Assembly (NCBI GenBank): GCA_009869945.1
Contig: WIXG01000197.1
Span: forward strand, 62,001 to 126,000
Direction: 5' to 3'
DNA from: Mesaphorura yosii
Lineage: Eukaryota > Arthropoda > Collembola > Poduromorpha > Tullbergiidae
DNA length: 64,000 bases
Below are positions 40,701 through 52,230 of the stretch, piece after piece. Position 1 is the first letter of the stretch; every line of letters begins with the position of its first letter. The translations under genes were made by a program, and so were the position numbers. The notes beneath the pieces are model-generated. The model ran no database searches and was not told where the DNA came from. It saw only the letters and a list, made by a program, of their open reading frames with translations.

Positions 40701-43700
40701 TGACATTCATGAACAAAATCTTTGATTTCCTTTCATTTTATATTTTCGCAGGTATGAGTCAATTCATAAATGGCAGGATGCGCTTCGTTTGGCAAATGCG
40801 TCCAATAATTCTCTGTTACCGCAACTAACGGAAGGTTTTCTGTCCCATTTACTTCAAACTGGCCAGGAAGAGTTGGCCGCTGACTTCTTGCAGCTGAATG
40901 GCAATTATAAGTCTGCCATTGAAACGTTTTTGAACGCCGGAATTCATACGAAAGCAGCCAAGTAAGCAGCCATCAGATCCATTTTTCCATTTTGAATTGA
41001 GTAATCATTGTCTCACATTTTTATCAGGTTAATAAAAAGTCAGATAAATCAACTTCAACTTCAACCGGAATGGACTGAGGCAATTACAAAAGGCTTGCTG
41101 GAATCTGAATTTTATCCAGAAGCTGCCGAATTTTTGGAAGCAATTGGCAAGAAGAAGGAAGCTTTGGACTGTTACAAGAAGGCGAAACTATTTAATCGAG
41201 CTCTCTTGTTGGCGAAAGACAACTTTCCTCACATGGTTGTTGATTTGGAAGAGGAATGGGGAAACCAGGCATTTGCTGCCAGACAGTTTGACGAGGCTTG
41301 TACTCGCTACATTGAATGTGGGCAGAATACGAAAGCGTTGGCAGCCGCAATTGAAGCCAGGCATTGGGAGCGAGCACTGCATATTATCACTGTAAGTCGA
41401 ATGGAAGGATGGCATTGGTTTTTGTTTAACTGACATTCATGCAACAGGTCATCGAAGACCCTGTCGCAGTTGCGGAAGAGTATGAAAAGTTGGCTCAGCA
41501 TTTCAGGAAGACTAGCGACTTTCGCCAGGCTGAAATTTGCTACGGAAAAATCAACCAGGTTCAGAAGTCTGTGGACATGTATCTCGAGCATGGTGAGAAA
41601 TCACATTTCTTCTGACATCCTACTACTGTATTGGTCGGGCCTTGGCTTGAATGGTCGAAATCTGAATTTTCAGAATTATTCGAGGACGCGTATCGCCTTG
41701 CAAAGGCAAACCCGAATGCGAAGAAGGAAATCGAGCGAAGTTTTCTTACCATGGCGCAGCAGTTGCAGGATGCTGCAAAATACAAATCTGCTGAAAAAGT
41801 TCTCACATCAATAGGTGAAATTAATGCTGTCATCAACATGTATGCGAAGAAGAAAATGTAAGACCGTGTCCTGCATTGCAAATACTGCATGCATGTAAAG
41901 TAATAAAATTAAAAACTGTTGTTGTAAAGGTACGAGGACATGCTGCGCGTTGTTCAACAGCACCATCCGTCTCACATGGAATCTTCGAGGCGTCATGTTG
42001 CTGAGCTCCTAAGAAAAGAAGGACATTTACGAAATTCTGAGGTTTATTATCTGAAGGCCGGTGATTACAAGGAAGTTATAAACATGTACGAGACCGCTGG
42101 ACAGTGGGAAGATGCTTATCGGGTAATTCATTTTCGAATTGCTCATGAGAATTGCATCAGGTCGAATCAGAGTGATCATACTTGACTATTGGCTTCACTA
42201 AGGTCGCTCGTGACAATGCTGGACCTGAACCAGCTAAGAATGTTATTTATAAATGGGCGGACTCACTTGGAGGCGAAACTGGAATCATGCTTCTTCAAAG
42301 ACACAATTGCATAGATGGTGGCATTGATTATCTGTGCGGTTTGAACAAGGTAGTCGGCTGAGCAAGGCGATATTATAATTTCGAATCAATATATTTTAAT
42401 CGTATCATTCTATTAATCTGTACAGTTTGACTACGCAGCTGATCTGGCTAAACATGCTTCGAAACCAGCACAAACAAAGTTCCATGTCATGTTTGCTAAA
42501 CATTTTGCTGCCGTAGGAGACTATAAGCAAGCTCGTGATCACTTTCTCAAAGTAAATGCCATCCAGGATGCTATCGCTATGTTAGTAGTACATATAATCA
42601 AATGGCCTAAGAAGATTGTATGGAGACAACTCGGGTCGTAATGTCGTTTTCGTGTCCTGTATTGTTAGGCTTGTGGATGCAAACATGCTTGACGACGCTG
42701 TGGAAATCGCTAACGCACATGGAACCCGAGGTGACAAGGACAGACTACTCATTACGCAAGCTCAAGCTGCTTTTGAACAAGAAAACTATCAACTTTTTGA
42801 GACTGCACTTTTGAAATGTGAAAAACCAGAAATTGGAGTCAGAATGTACAAAGTAAGCTCATTTTTGCACTAAATGCATCTCTAATCTGAATAGTTTCTA
42901 ATTGTAATTATCTGGAAGGAACGCGGATTGTGGACGGAGGCATTTCGGTTTTGCAAAGACTATGCGCCAGTTCTCCTACAAAGTTTACAAACCGAGTACG
43001 ATGCATTGAATCAAGGTGGAAACGGCAGCGTAGGGAGCGGAAATGAGAACGTAGACCAGCTTTTGCAGCAAGCAAAGGATTTTGAGAAGATTGGCGAATA
43101 CAAACACTCTATCGATAGCTACATGAGAATCAACTCGACAAACTGTCCAAACGAAGATTTTGTTGTTCTGTGCTGGGGTCGTGCTGGTCAGATGGCGGTC
43201 AAGCAGTTCGACCCGGAAAGTCGGGCAGCGGTTGTCACCAAAATCGCAATGGCTTTAAGAGGGATCCAACGATGTTCTGAAGCGGCCGCACTTTGCCTCA
43301 ACGCAAATATGAAACGTGAAGCGCTGGATGCCTTCATTGATGGTCATCTTTGGGACGAAGCGAAAAAGGCGGCTAAAAATATGGGACCAGAGTACGCATT
43401 GTTGCAACAATCCACATAAACATTACATATGAACAACCTTGGATTCTGTCGTTTACGGATTTTTATTGTAGGTTGGAGCAATACGTTGTCCAAAAGCACA
43501 CAACCGTCTTGCAAAATTCCGGCTCAGTCGACGAGCTCTCAAATGTGAATCTGCGAGCAGCTTTGGAACTTTTATGCGAGAAAGGAGAATGGGACAAGTG
43601 TCTCGAAAAGGCAAGGACAAATGAAGAAGCTCTACAGCATTATATGGCTCAGTACATTCGCCGTTTGCTGTCAAGTCGTGACGTCGAAAGAATTGTTAAT

Positions 43701-44785
43701 GTGTACCTGGAATATGCAGTTCCATACGTCAAACCCCATTTCGAACTCTTTAAGCAAGTGGCTGCTGCATGCTTTGCAAAATATGACTTGGACGAATACG
43801 AAAAGTGGCTGCATTTGCGAAATGCTTTGTGGCCGGTGGTGAGTTCCGCGAAATGTACATTATTATTTGCTCAAATATTTACAGACGCCTTTATATGCCC
43901 TAATATGTAGCTCAAGAAGATGGAGGAACGTGAAAACGAGTCCCCGCTGCACGTTGAGTTCACGACCATCTTCTTCGTCATTCACCTGCATGTCTGTCGA
44001 GCAGGTTGCCTCACTTCACCTGGATTGTCATTCATCCCAGTTAAAATCTCTGTCGCTCTACTTCGTTACACGAATTTTCTACCACCAGAAAAGTATTTCT
44101 TTGAAGCCGGGTGTATGTGCAAGGTAATTGAAGCCTTTCGCTTGACATATAGATATGATTCCTGACTGTAAGAGACAATCTGATTTCTTACAACTTTATC
44201 GATATGTGTTTGTATCATGTTTTGTAGCGTCAAGGAATGAACAACATGGCATATGTCTTTCTAAATCATTATGTGGACATCCGTGAAGCAATCGATGCTG
44301 GAAGAAGCGACACGAGCGGTTTGGACTACTCAGCATTCATTGGAACGGATATTCCAAATATGGTTCAACTGCCGAACTACACGCTAATTCAGCATAATTT
44401 GCACCAGGAGATTCGTGAATGGGTGTTGGCTGCTTCGATGGATGCCAATATTGATGAGGTATTACTTAATTTCCGTTTTCATCCTGGCAGACTGGTTTGA
44501 CATTTTCTGCTATGACTCCCACAGGTGCTTGAAAGAGATTCACGTGGGGAATTTGTTGGCAACCTGGTTTCTAATCATGATAATACTGCGTATCCCCCGT
44601 GTGTTATTACTGGTTATCCTGTGATTGGACAGAAGATTACATTCCGTAAGCAGGGGTTGTGTGCCAATAAAGAAGATTGGAATCGATTCATTATCATTGC
44701 AAAGGGCTCACAGACTCCGAAAGTGTCGGAAGTTTATCATTTTATTATTGATTGGTGTGGCTCAAACCCGAACTACAGCATGTAA
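37728..44785 (+). CDS. IFT172: Intraflagellar transport protein 172
   Basis: Large IFT-B subunit required to build cilia. 24 coding exons: 37728-37781, 37868-38041, 38124-38440, 38495-38579, 38658-39046, 39129-39310, 39387-39543, 39609-39733, 39810-39988, 40060-40445, 40511-40684, 40752-40961, 41028-41391, 41448-41592, 41674-41857, 41930-42122, 42203-42349, 42426-42580, 42669-42852, 42919-43391, 43472-43838, 43911-44123, 44228-44458, 44525-44785; 1782 residues (human 1749). The N-terminal half is WD40 propellers (TWAPNSRKLAVCGRDRV; MTFSPDSTKLATA; WLELNETGSKL; WVPGSDVVVAQSQD). The rest is TPR-like helical repeats (KGLLESEFYPEAAEFLEAIG; DALRLANAS). The C-terminus has the conserved CVITGYPVIGQKI and closing WCG motif. 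The intron after 39046 has a GC donor. In most arthropods motile cilia are lost, and this gene serves sensory neurons. Confidence 0.97.
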
Positions 44786-44873
44786 CACTTTTCACTGTGT
44801 TGGCAGTCATCTACCCGTCAATATGCTTAAACGTAGCTGTAATTTGCGGAACGTTATCTAGCCTGTAAACTCA

Positions 44874-44879
44874 AATAAA
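44874..44879 (+). promoter_or_regulatory. Poly(A) signal of IFT172
   Basis: AATAAA lies 89 bases after the IFT172 stop. The convergent ITFG2 stop codon is at 44969-44971, so the two 3' ends are within 185 bases. Confidence 0.6.
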
Positions 44880-44968
44880 AACTACAATTTTGAAAATGCA
44901 CTCCAAAAAGTTACAAATTATTTAATAAGGCAAGTTTTGAGCTACGGATTGACTACAAATAACATTCC

Positions 44969-46707
44969 TCAGAGTATGGCTGGGTCGATAGGATAAATGT
45001 AGACTTTTTCGTTGAAAGAAACATACGCGACGCAGAACTGATTTGTCAATTTTGAATCCTTGCAGAACGAGTCTTCAGCGAGTCCATACATGCCGGCAGC
45101 AAATGTCAAGACTGGCTCTTCAAAGTTGAATCGTATTGTTTCTTTAGAATCGATTAAGAGTGTTTCACCAGACCACGAGCAAATTAACAGCTTTCCATTT
45201 ACTTCAACCAGTGCAAATATTTGTTCCTCTACTTCGAGTCTCCTACACAAAACAAACGCGAAAATGAAATGACCGTAACTAAATCAATATACAATAATAT
45301 CAGCTAATCAGAGAGCCATACCACAAAATCACATTGTCCTTCACAACCAGAAGAGTTCCATCCAAAGTTGAGACCGCGTAGCAATCTCTGCTTTCGTCCA
45401 AGCTGTTCATTGATTTAACATTGGCAACAATTTCGGAAGTTATATGCTTGTTCTTTCGATTGAGATCTTCCTCAGGCATGTACAGGTCGTGATGTTTGAT
45501 TACAATCCTCGTACTGCTATTTGCCGCCGGTGGTAGAATCGGGTTGCGGTGCTCCTCCTTCACACTACTATAATATGATAGGAGAATTGATTTCGAATGT
45601 ACCAAAAACCGCCCTCGTTAAAGCAATCAATGGAAATGTATTGCTTACAAATTTCTCTGTCGACTGCTCGACCCAGCGGAAGCAGCTGAAGCTGGAGTGG
45701 TGGAAGACATCGCAGCGCTTGACTTCTGACCAGAGAGGCTTCTTTCGAAAAATGCCTTTGTACTAGCAGCAATCGCTGCCTCTTCAGCGCTTTCAAGGGC
45801 GCTTTGTTGCTGAGAATTTGGATCTTCCTTTGGAATCTCAGCAATTTCTGTAACGTTGCCACCAGGATGACTCAAGAGAATCGACGCTTCTCCGTCACTT
45901 CGTTGATACAAGGACGTGGAACATATCTGCGTTGGAAATTCCCATTTGTTCAGTGCTACCAAGCAGCCCTCGTAAATTGGGTTCTCGTAGTAAGCTCGTG
46001 TGTATCCTGCACTTGTAATCGCAGATATCTGGAAATATGAGCAGCAGATATTGAGTTTGAATCAATCATTTAGTTCAAGATAAGATTACATGGTTACAGC
46101 TTACATTTGCTTCCACAGTCTCCGCCTTCCATTGATAAGTTCTCAGTACTCGATCAGTCAGCCCAACAATCAGTTCAAAGAGGCCATCTGCGTTCACGTC
46201 TCCAATATGAATCGTTTTCAGATTTGGGGGAATTCGCTGTGAGTGAAATGGTGCTATAATGGGGCAGTCTGACGGTAGAAAGTGCGATGGTGTGTCATTG
46301 CCAGTCAATGGGGCCATTTTGGGTGTCGAGGGGAACACCCCACTTGAGGCCGATGGCGCTGGTGACTTGGGAATCTTGTCTACGCTCACGGACGACGACG
46401 CCGACTTCAGCAAGTGTAGCTCTTTCTCCACATCAAAGACGTGACACCAGCCATCAGTGCACGCAACCACCAGCATATTTCGTTCAATGTTCAGAAGATC
46501 TCCGATTGTGATGCCACATATTTCACCCAAATCGTTCGCTCCAATGATGCACTTGTTGTTCCGATAGATTGTCAGGTTTCCATCAGCACAACCAATCACA
46601 AATTCGTTCAATCCATCGTTATCAGCATCACCAAAACAAAGCGCGTTCCTAAGTACAGCCCCACTAACACTAAATTGAATACAGTCTACCAATGAAAGCG
46701 TACGCAT
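44969..46707 (-). CDS. ITFG2: ITFG2, KICSTOR complex subunit
   Basis: ITFG2 is part of KICSTOR, which holds GATOR1 on lysosomes to restrain mTORC1 when nutrients are low. Exons (minus): 46707-46105, 46028-45649, 45567-45322, 45242-44969; 500 residues (human 447). Two FG-GAP-like calcium-loop motifs are plain: GDADNDGLNEFVIGCADG at about 24-41 and GDVNADGLFELIVGLTDR near 163-180. Between them is TDGWCHVFDVEKE, then a Ser/Pro insert. The C-terminal half keeps CYAVSTLDGTLLV and AYVSFNEKVYIYP, the latter the conserved end of the propeller. A Ser/Ala-rich insert near 270-320 explains the extra length. It is followed upstream, on the same strand, by IMMP2L and DYNLRB with short gaps. Confidence 0.92.
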
Positions 46708-46909
46708 TGTTAAACTACAAACCCGTTGGCTGTTATTTGCTTACACTTGGCATTACACTCCTAAGCAGTCTCTTACGTTTCCAGTCTTAGAAAAAATATA
46801 TTGTACTTGACTTCCTATTAAAGCAGTAGCTTACAAAAGGCGCTGTTTTTATTCTATTGTGTCGACAAATCTATAAAATGACTACGGTGTGCGACAGACG
46901 TGTACGTTT

Positions 46910-47625
46910 TCATTCCTCGGCAATCTTCACAAGCGTGCCACCGGGACCAGCTTCTGCTAAAGACGGTTTCTTGCGAAGGTCAAATGAATCTAAGTCCAAT
47001 TCTTGCTCTGAGAATGAAGGTGCCGTGATGGCTGGTGGGATCTTCGGGAATACTGAACTACTTGAATTAGTTAACATTTGCCAACGATGCGGAGGCCAGA
47101 CAATGCATTTAGCCTTGGACTTGATGAGTCCCAATGCGACTGGGCCGAACAGATTTGAGTCCAACGAATTTCCGTGGTGATCGCCCTCAATCCAGCAGTG
47201 TCCAGGCGGAACCCGAACAAACGCTTCCTTGTAACCACGAGTTTCCACAATATCGCCCTACATAAACGTAATAACTCCAGTATAACGTACACTCCAAGAA
47301 CCTCTTTGGTTAATTTCAGTTTGATAGTACTTACACTAAGCGCTACGACACGTTTGATAATCCTCTGTCGTGGATCCCGTGGTGAAACCAGTGTCACAAT
47401 GTCACCGCGTGCAATATCTTCATACGAATTGGTTACAATTGGCCAATTGTGAAGAAACACGTAATCTGATGAGACTGCGCTATTGTTGGGGTTCAATGCT
47501 GGTTGCATAGAACACCCTTCAACTTTTGCGACGTAACCGATGACATCGATTATGGTTACACCACCAGTTACACTTATCGCCAGCGTCTTCAGCAGAAATT
47601 TAAAGTTCGGAAAGAAACTTAACAT
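46910..47625 (-). CDS. IMMP2L: Mitochondrial inner membrane protease subunit 2
   Basis: Signal-peptidase-type protease that cuts bipartite presequences in the intermembrane space. Exons (minus): 47625-47335 and 47257-46910; 212 residues (human 175). The catalytic serine is Ser39 in [12 protein letters not shown], after one N-terminal membrane segment. The catalytic lysine is Lys91 in [10 protein letters not shown]. The third signature follows: [22 protein letters not shown]. The C-terminal tail after WPPHRW runs about 55 residues, longer than usual, and is Ser/Pro/Lys-rich. The exon join at 47335/47257 is in phase 0 and restores [11 protein letters not shown]. It is 200 bases from the ITFG2 start and 260 from the DYNLRB stop. 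Confidence 0.95.
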
Positions 47626-47887
47626 TACACCATGTAATTTATTAATATTTATTGAATCGAAAAATCCAGTGACACATCAAATTAACTGTACAATTACTGA
47701 AGTGGAGCAACAACTTGAGTCTATCTTTCTCGTTATGCGGATTTCTAAATATGTACAACAGGCACCCACGTGACGTGATCTCGAATAAAGCCAGCAACTC
47801 TGCGGTGCTCGTGCCTTTGTGTGCCGCAATTCTCAATCAACTCGCCGTCGGTTTCTTTGCGAGTGGAGCGTCAGAAGAATCCACGAC

Positions 47888-48253
47888 TTAATTCTTCGAT
47901 GATACATTCTGAATGACGACTAGAATGTAATTTTCGCCAGTGGTAGTCATGATCTCGTATCTCTTCGATCTGATTCTCATAAACCTCAGTTCATCTGTCG
48001 GGTCCACGTTTCTGATGATAGATGAGCACCGCTCTTGAAGAGCCATCATTCCAGTTGTGTAAAGAACTGTCGAAGTATTGTCAATAGTTGTTCGGATGGG
48101 CGTCCCATCCAACGTTGAGACTATGACGCCAACAACCCCACGATGTGAGTTTAGTCGCTTGATTGTCTCATCTACGCCAGGGATTTGCTATATGAATAAA
48201 AAGTTCCGTTAAACACACGAGCGTATCCAAAAATCGAAAAACTACCTTACCAT
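47888..48253 (-). CDS. DYNLRB1: Dynein light chain roadblock
   Basis: Light chain of cytoplasmic and ciliary dynein, bound to the intermediate chains. The body is one exon, 48187-47888, preceded by a tiny first coding part: the start ATG at 48251-48253 is followed at once by a GTAAGG donor, so the initiator codon is alone in its coding exon. The product is 100 residues (usual 96). Family features: DETIKRLNSHRGVVGVIV, then a DGTPIRTTIDN turn, then ELRFMRIRSKRYEIM and NYILVVIQN at the end. If this ATG exon were missed, the protein would have no start. Confidence 0.93.
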
Positions 48254-48928
48254 GATTAGTCACTGATGCAGAATTAGCACCAATGTTCTTAACATTCAAA
48301 CAGTACCAGATCTGGACCATATCGTCTCTCTGCCCAGTGTGTGTTAAATCGATCATAAACATAATTTGCCATCTCATGTTGATGCATCATCTTTCGCCCC
48401 ACAGAGCTTGCATTTCGGCTTGTTTATTGATCAAACTGCTGCAGATCAGAGAATTTGATTCATCTTTCGAAACGCATACATTCAGTACGTACAAATTCAG
48501 TTCTTTAGAAAAGAAATATTTTGTCGCATTTGCTGCGTTGGATTGCCAACCACTCTGAAATATTGACGTCGCCGGTGAGTCGTGAGCTGCTTACAAGCAC
48601 ACGAAAGAGTTGCTTCAGACAATCTTGATGACGCATTCCATCGTACGTGTACGTGCCAGCGCAGGTCTCAGTCTCAGTCTTTAGTTTGAATTACGTGATT
48701 GTGGTTAGAATTGAACGAGTGAAATATTATGTTATTTGGATTTCTGCACGGAGAGCCCACACGAATCATTAATCAAATCGCCGCTTCTAAATCCTGGAAA
48801 GCCTATTGTTGTCGAATATTGCAAGTAAGTAAATGTACTTTCTCTGACATTTTATTAATACTATCATTTATTCAGTGTGCACTTTACCTGAGCCATTAAC
48901 TCTTTTGCTATAGGTTTAACTAATCACA
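48254..48928. other. Divergent gap, DYNLRB / ninjurin-like
   Basis: About 675 bases with the promoters of two divergent genes. A probable noncoding first exon of the ninjurin-like gene ends at a donor around 48825 and its intron ends in TTTGCTATAG at 48913, fifteen bases before the start ATG. No other feature is seen. Confidence 0.4.
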
Positions 48929-50493
48929 ATGGAAGGAAGCAAGAAAGAGGACGATACTTCAGAGGATGGAGCTCTAAGTGATAATGGCCTGGACGCATCA
49001 GAATATTCCGATTTCTCAAGCCGTGTAACCTCAAAAGAAAGTGTGCATGATAAGTCTGATAAGAAATACAAAAAGAAATTTAAGCTGTCGTTAAAGACGG
49101 CGAAATATGAGAATGAGGAGAAGGCTGATAAGAAACCTGCGGATGCAGAAAAGAGAGATGAGAAGAAGGCGAAGGATGATAAGAAAGTCGCTAAGGAAGA
49201 AAGGAAAGCATCGAAGAGAGAGAAGAAAACCTCAAAAGAAGAAAAAACAGCTACCAAGATCAAGAAAGAAGTTGTGAAGGCCGACAAAGTAGAAAAGGCA
49301 AACAAGAAAACAACTATGTCGTACAATACAGAAAAGTCAGATAAGAAAGCTCCTAAGGATGATAAGAATGCTGCAAAAGTCGGAAAGAAAGATACCAATG
49401 CCAACAAGCATTCTAGGCACGAAAAGAAGTCTTCAGCAGTGAATCCATTGAACAAGCCTCCAGCCCCTAAAGAGCCCAATCACCGTGGCGAAGAGAAGAT
49501 GATGGGCGATCGATCTGGCGAAGAGGCGGATGGACAATATGAGACAGAAGAGTTGGGCGATCAGTATGATCATCATCAGTCTGGAGAAGTACATATGAAT
49601 GATGGCATCATGCCTGAAGATAAACTGAGCACTGATTTCTTAAACGAAGTTCCACCTCTTCATTCCTCAATGTCCATCTCACGGCGAATTCGTACTGCCC
49701 ACAGTTACCCGTTACCTTCGGAATCTCCTCGCCGTGTCCGATTTACTAAATCTGGTCACTACATCAACTCGTCTGATTCTGAGATGTCGCATTCTGACCA
49801 ATCTGAAAATTCTTTCAGCTCCGGTGAGGAAGAAGAATTGGAAAAACTTGAAGAGGTACAACATTTTTTGCATGTTCGTTGATTATTGAAATTGAACATA
49901 CCGGGTAAAATCCCGGCATTCGACATGGGTGAATTTTTTGTGTCTAGGAACGTTCTGGAAGTTCGGGTTCGGAGAATCAGACTCAGAGCATTTCAGGGTT
50001 AAATCGGTCAAACGCTTCACTTCCGGCTTCAGAGTCTGGGATTACACCTCGAATCACACATTCCCGGACCACCACAGCCAACGAACTTGCCATTCACCGA
50101 AGGGCGACGGCTCTCACACTCGCCGTTATGTTAATGACCTTGTTATCTTGCTCTGCGTCGCAGCTCCGAATGCAGCTGGCTTATCCGCACAATCACTCCT
50201 ACACCAACTTCGTCTATAGTCTCATAGGCACTTGCATCGCTTTTGAGGTATGGTATGGCTATTTGTCAAAAAGGGGAAGGGAATGATACGGAGCAATACA
50301 GTAGTCTGAACAATTGCAGATCTTATCTGGATTCATGTACATCTTCCTCTCGCGCTATGACTTTGCTGAGCACATCGTTGAGCATGTTTACACCGCACTG
50401 ATCTTCTGTCTCTTCGTCATTACCATCACCAGCCTTTTCACCGCGGCTTTCACTGCGGATGATAGCATCTGCAAAATGCTCAAAATTGACTAA
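48929..50493 (+). CDS. Ninjurin-like two-pass membrane protein with long Lys/Glu-rich N-terminus
   Basis: Exons: 48929-49855, 49948-50247, 50320-50493; 466 residues. Residues 1-310 (one exon) are disordered and highly charged: an acidic start, then a Lys/Glu/Asp/Ala repeat zone around 30-170 with many KKxxK and DKKxxKE units, then Ser/Glu/His-rich sequence. From about 358 comes a structured tail. It has an amphipathic helix pair (ALTLAVMLMTL, then CSASQLRMQL), a first membrane span about 396-420 (VYSLIGTCIAFEILSGFMYI), a short loop SRYDFAEH, and a second span about 435-454 (ALIFCLFVITITSLFTAAF). The order and spacing, with ASQLR, the FLSRYD-like turn and the closing TAAF, resemble the Ninjurin domain. 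Ninjurins oligomerise and rupture the plasma membrane in lytic cell death, or act in adhesion. Usual length is about 150-250, so the charged tail is unusual. The family call is moderate. Confidence 0.65.
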
Positions 50494-50683
50494 GCATAGT
50501 TACTGCGCCGTCAACGTCGCCTTCTTCAACCTGCTCGGAATCTGCGTCGAAACTCTTTACTAATGCCCCCCAGACAAACTCCACTTTTCAATCTGTCAAT
50601 GTGTTTTTTCCACGGATTCCAATTCTAATCCGCCAGGAATAACTTGTCATGCTAAATGTAGAGCAAACTGTACTAACTAAAGC

Positions 50684-50701
50684 AATAAACGCAACAATAA
50701 A
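50684..50701 (+). promoter_or_regulatory. Paired poly(A) signals after the ninjurin-like gene
   Basis: Two AATAAA hexamers, at 50684-50689 and 50696-50701, lie about 190 bases past the stop codon. They are the likely 3' processing signals. Confidence 0.5.
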
Positions 50702-52230
50702 TGCATGAAATAATGAGTCATTCAAATTTTACATAAGATTAAGCTCAGGTAAAATATGGGGTTAAAAATAAGCGATATGCTCAAAAAACTTAAGACAAGA
50801 GAGAAAGACGTAATATAATTTAACTGAACGCTATTAACAACACCTACTATCACCATTGTAAGGTTTAATGTAGCGTGATTAAAGCGTCTTTGTGCTACAA
50901 ACAAATCATCTCGCGAGATTAGCAATACTTTTTGTACTTCCATGAGACAGTTCTTTGAGGAATCGTTTATTTATCGGTCTATAAAACTTTGGACATCGTT
51001 ACCGTCTTACTTAATAACCTTAACTCACTCTACGTCTAGTTCTAAGTTATTAATGAAGGACTGAATAATATTACGTAGACAATTGGGATATGTAATGCAG
51101 TTTTTAAGTCCTTCTAAACTGTTCTATCGGTTAAGACTGGCCTGCCTATCACATTAACGGTTTAATAGACTTGTTATTCTTGTAGATCTATCCCATTAAC
51201 AGAGCTTTGATCACGTTCGACAGCGATAAAGTATTTGACTGATTTGACGTTGTATAAGAACTCGAGCAATTGATTTTCCTGCATTTGAATACCGTACAAA
51301 CCCTTGAACAAAGACCGGTAAACGCCTTACTCTTGTGCGCGTCAATTCAAACTCTATTCAAGCTTCTTCATCCCCACAAAAGTAATAGGGAGTAACGAGT
51401 AAAAAATATCTAAACAGTATGTAAGAAATGTGTGTTAAATAGGTGATAAGATCGTCCAGAGGATTTCCTTAGACTCTGAAGAAGCCAAAAAACTAAGCTA
51501 AAATAAAGTCATCGTGTTTCGGTTCCATTCTACTACAATTGCACACCTTGGCCATATAGGCTGTCCTATTTCGCTGATTATTAACCACAAAAGGTGAGCA
51601 CAAGCAACATTAAAGGTTGACTCCTACTTTGCGAGTGATTGGGGCTTCAATTTTAGTGACTTAGGCCGAACCGATTAGGCTAGAACTTTTACCACACATA
51701 GTTCAAAATTTTTACTACCAAATTCCTTAAGGACGAAATCGTGCTTCTTCAAAAAGGTGTGACTTTGAATTTTTGAAAAAAATATGTTCTTCATTTAAAA
51801 TTACACGGGTAGGGGATTTTTGCTGATTTCGGCCGGATAAACCTCTGAAACTCGATACTCAAATTAAGGCTCAGTTAAAGCTTTTTCGAATCAAGTCAGC
51901 CACCAAATTGTGCCCCTTTGAAAATCGTGAATTTTTTTGTCGAAAGGAAACGTATCGGAAGTCCAATATAAATCATACGGGGGTACGTGAACGTGGTACG
52001 TACGGGATCCTCCAGCAGGTTGCTCAGCAACGGAGATAGCAACCCGCCTAACTGACTTGACCCAGTGATTTACCATTAATTTAGGTAATTCAGGCCCAAA
52101 TTATCCCCGTTGTAGGAAAAATCCTTTATTGAATTTATTATGAGCTGCCGGTGGATATCATAGCGTTCTGAAATTTCCTTTCCACCTGATATTGACGTGA
52201 AAATTAGCAGATCAGAGATACAGAACCAAT
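50702..52230. other. 1.5-kb gap before PHF10/e(y)3
   Basis: AT-rich sequence with short frames only. It should include the PHF10/e(y)3 promoter and perhaps a 5'-UTR exon near 52200. No RNA gene or transposon ends were seen. Confidence 0.5.
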
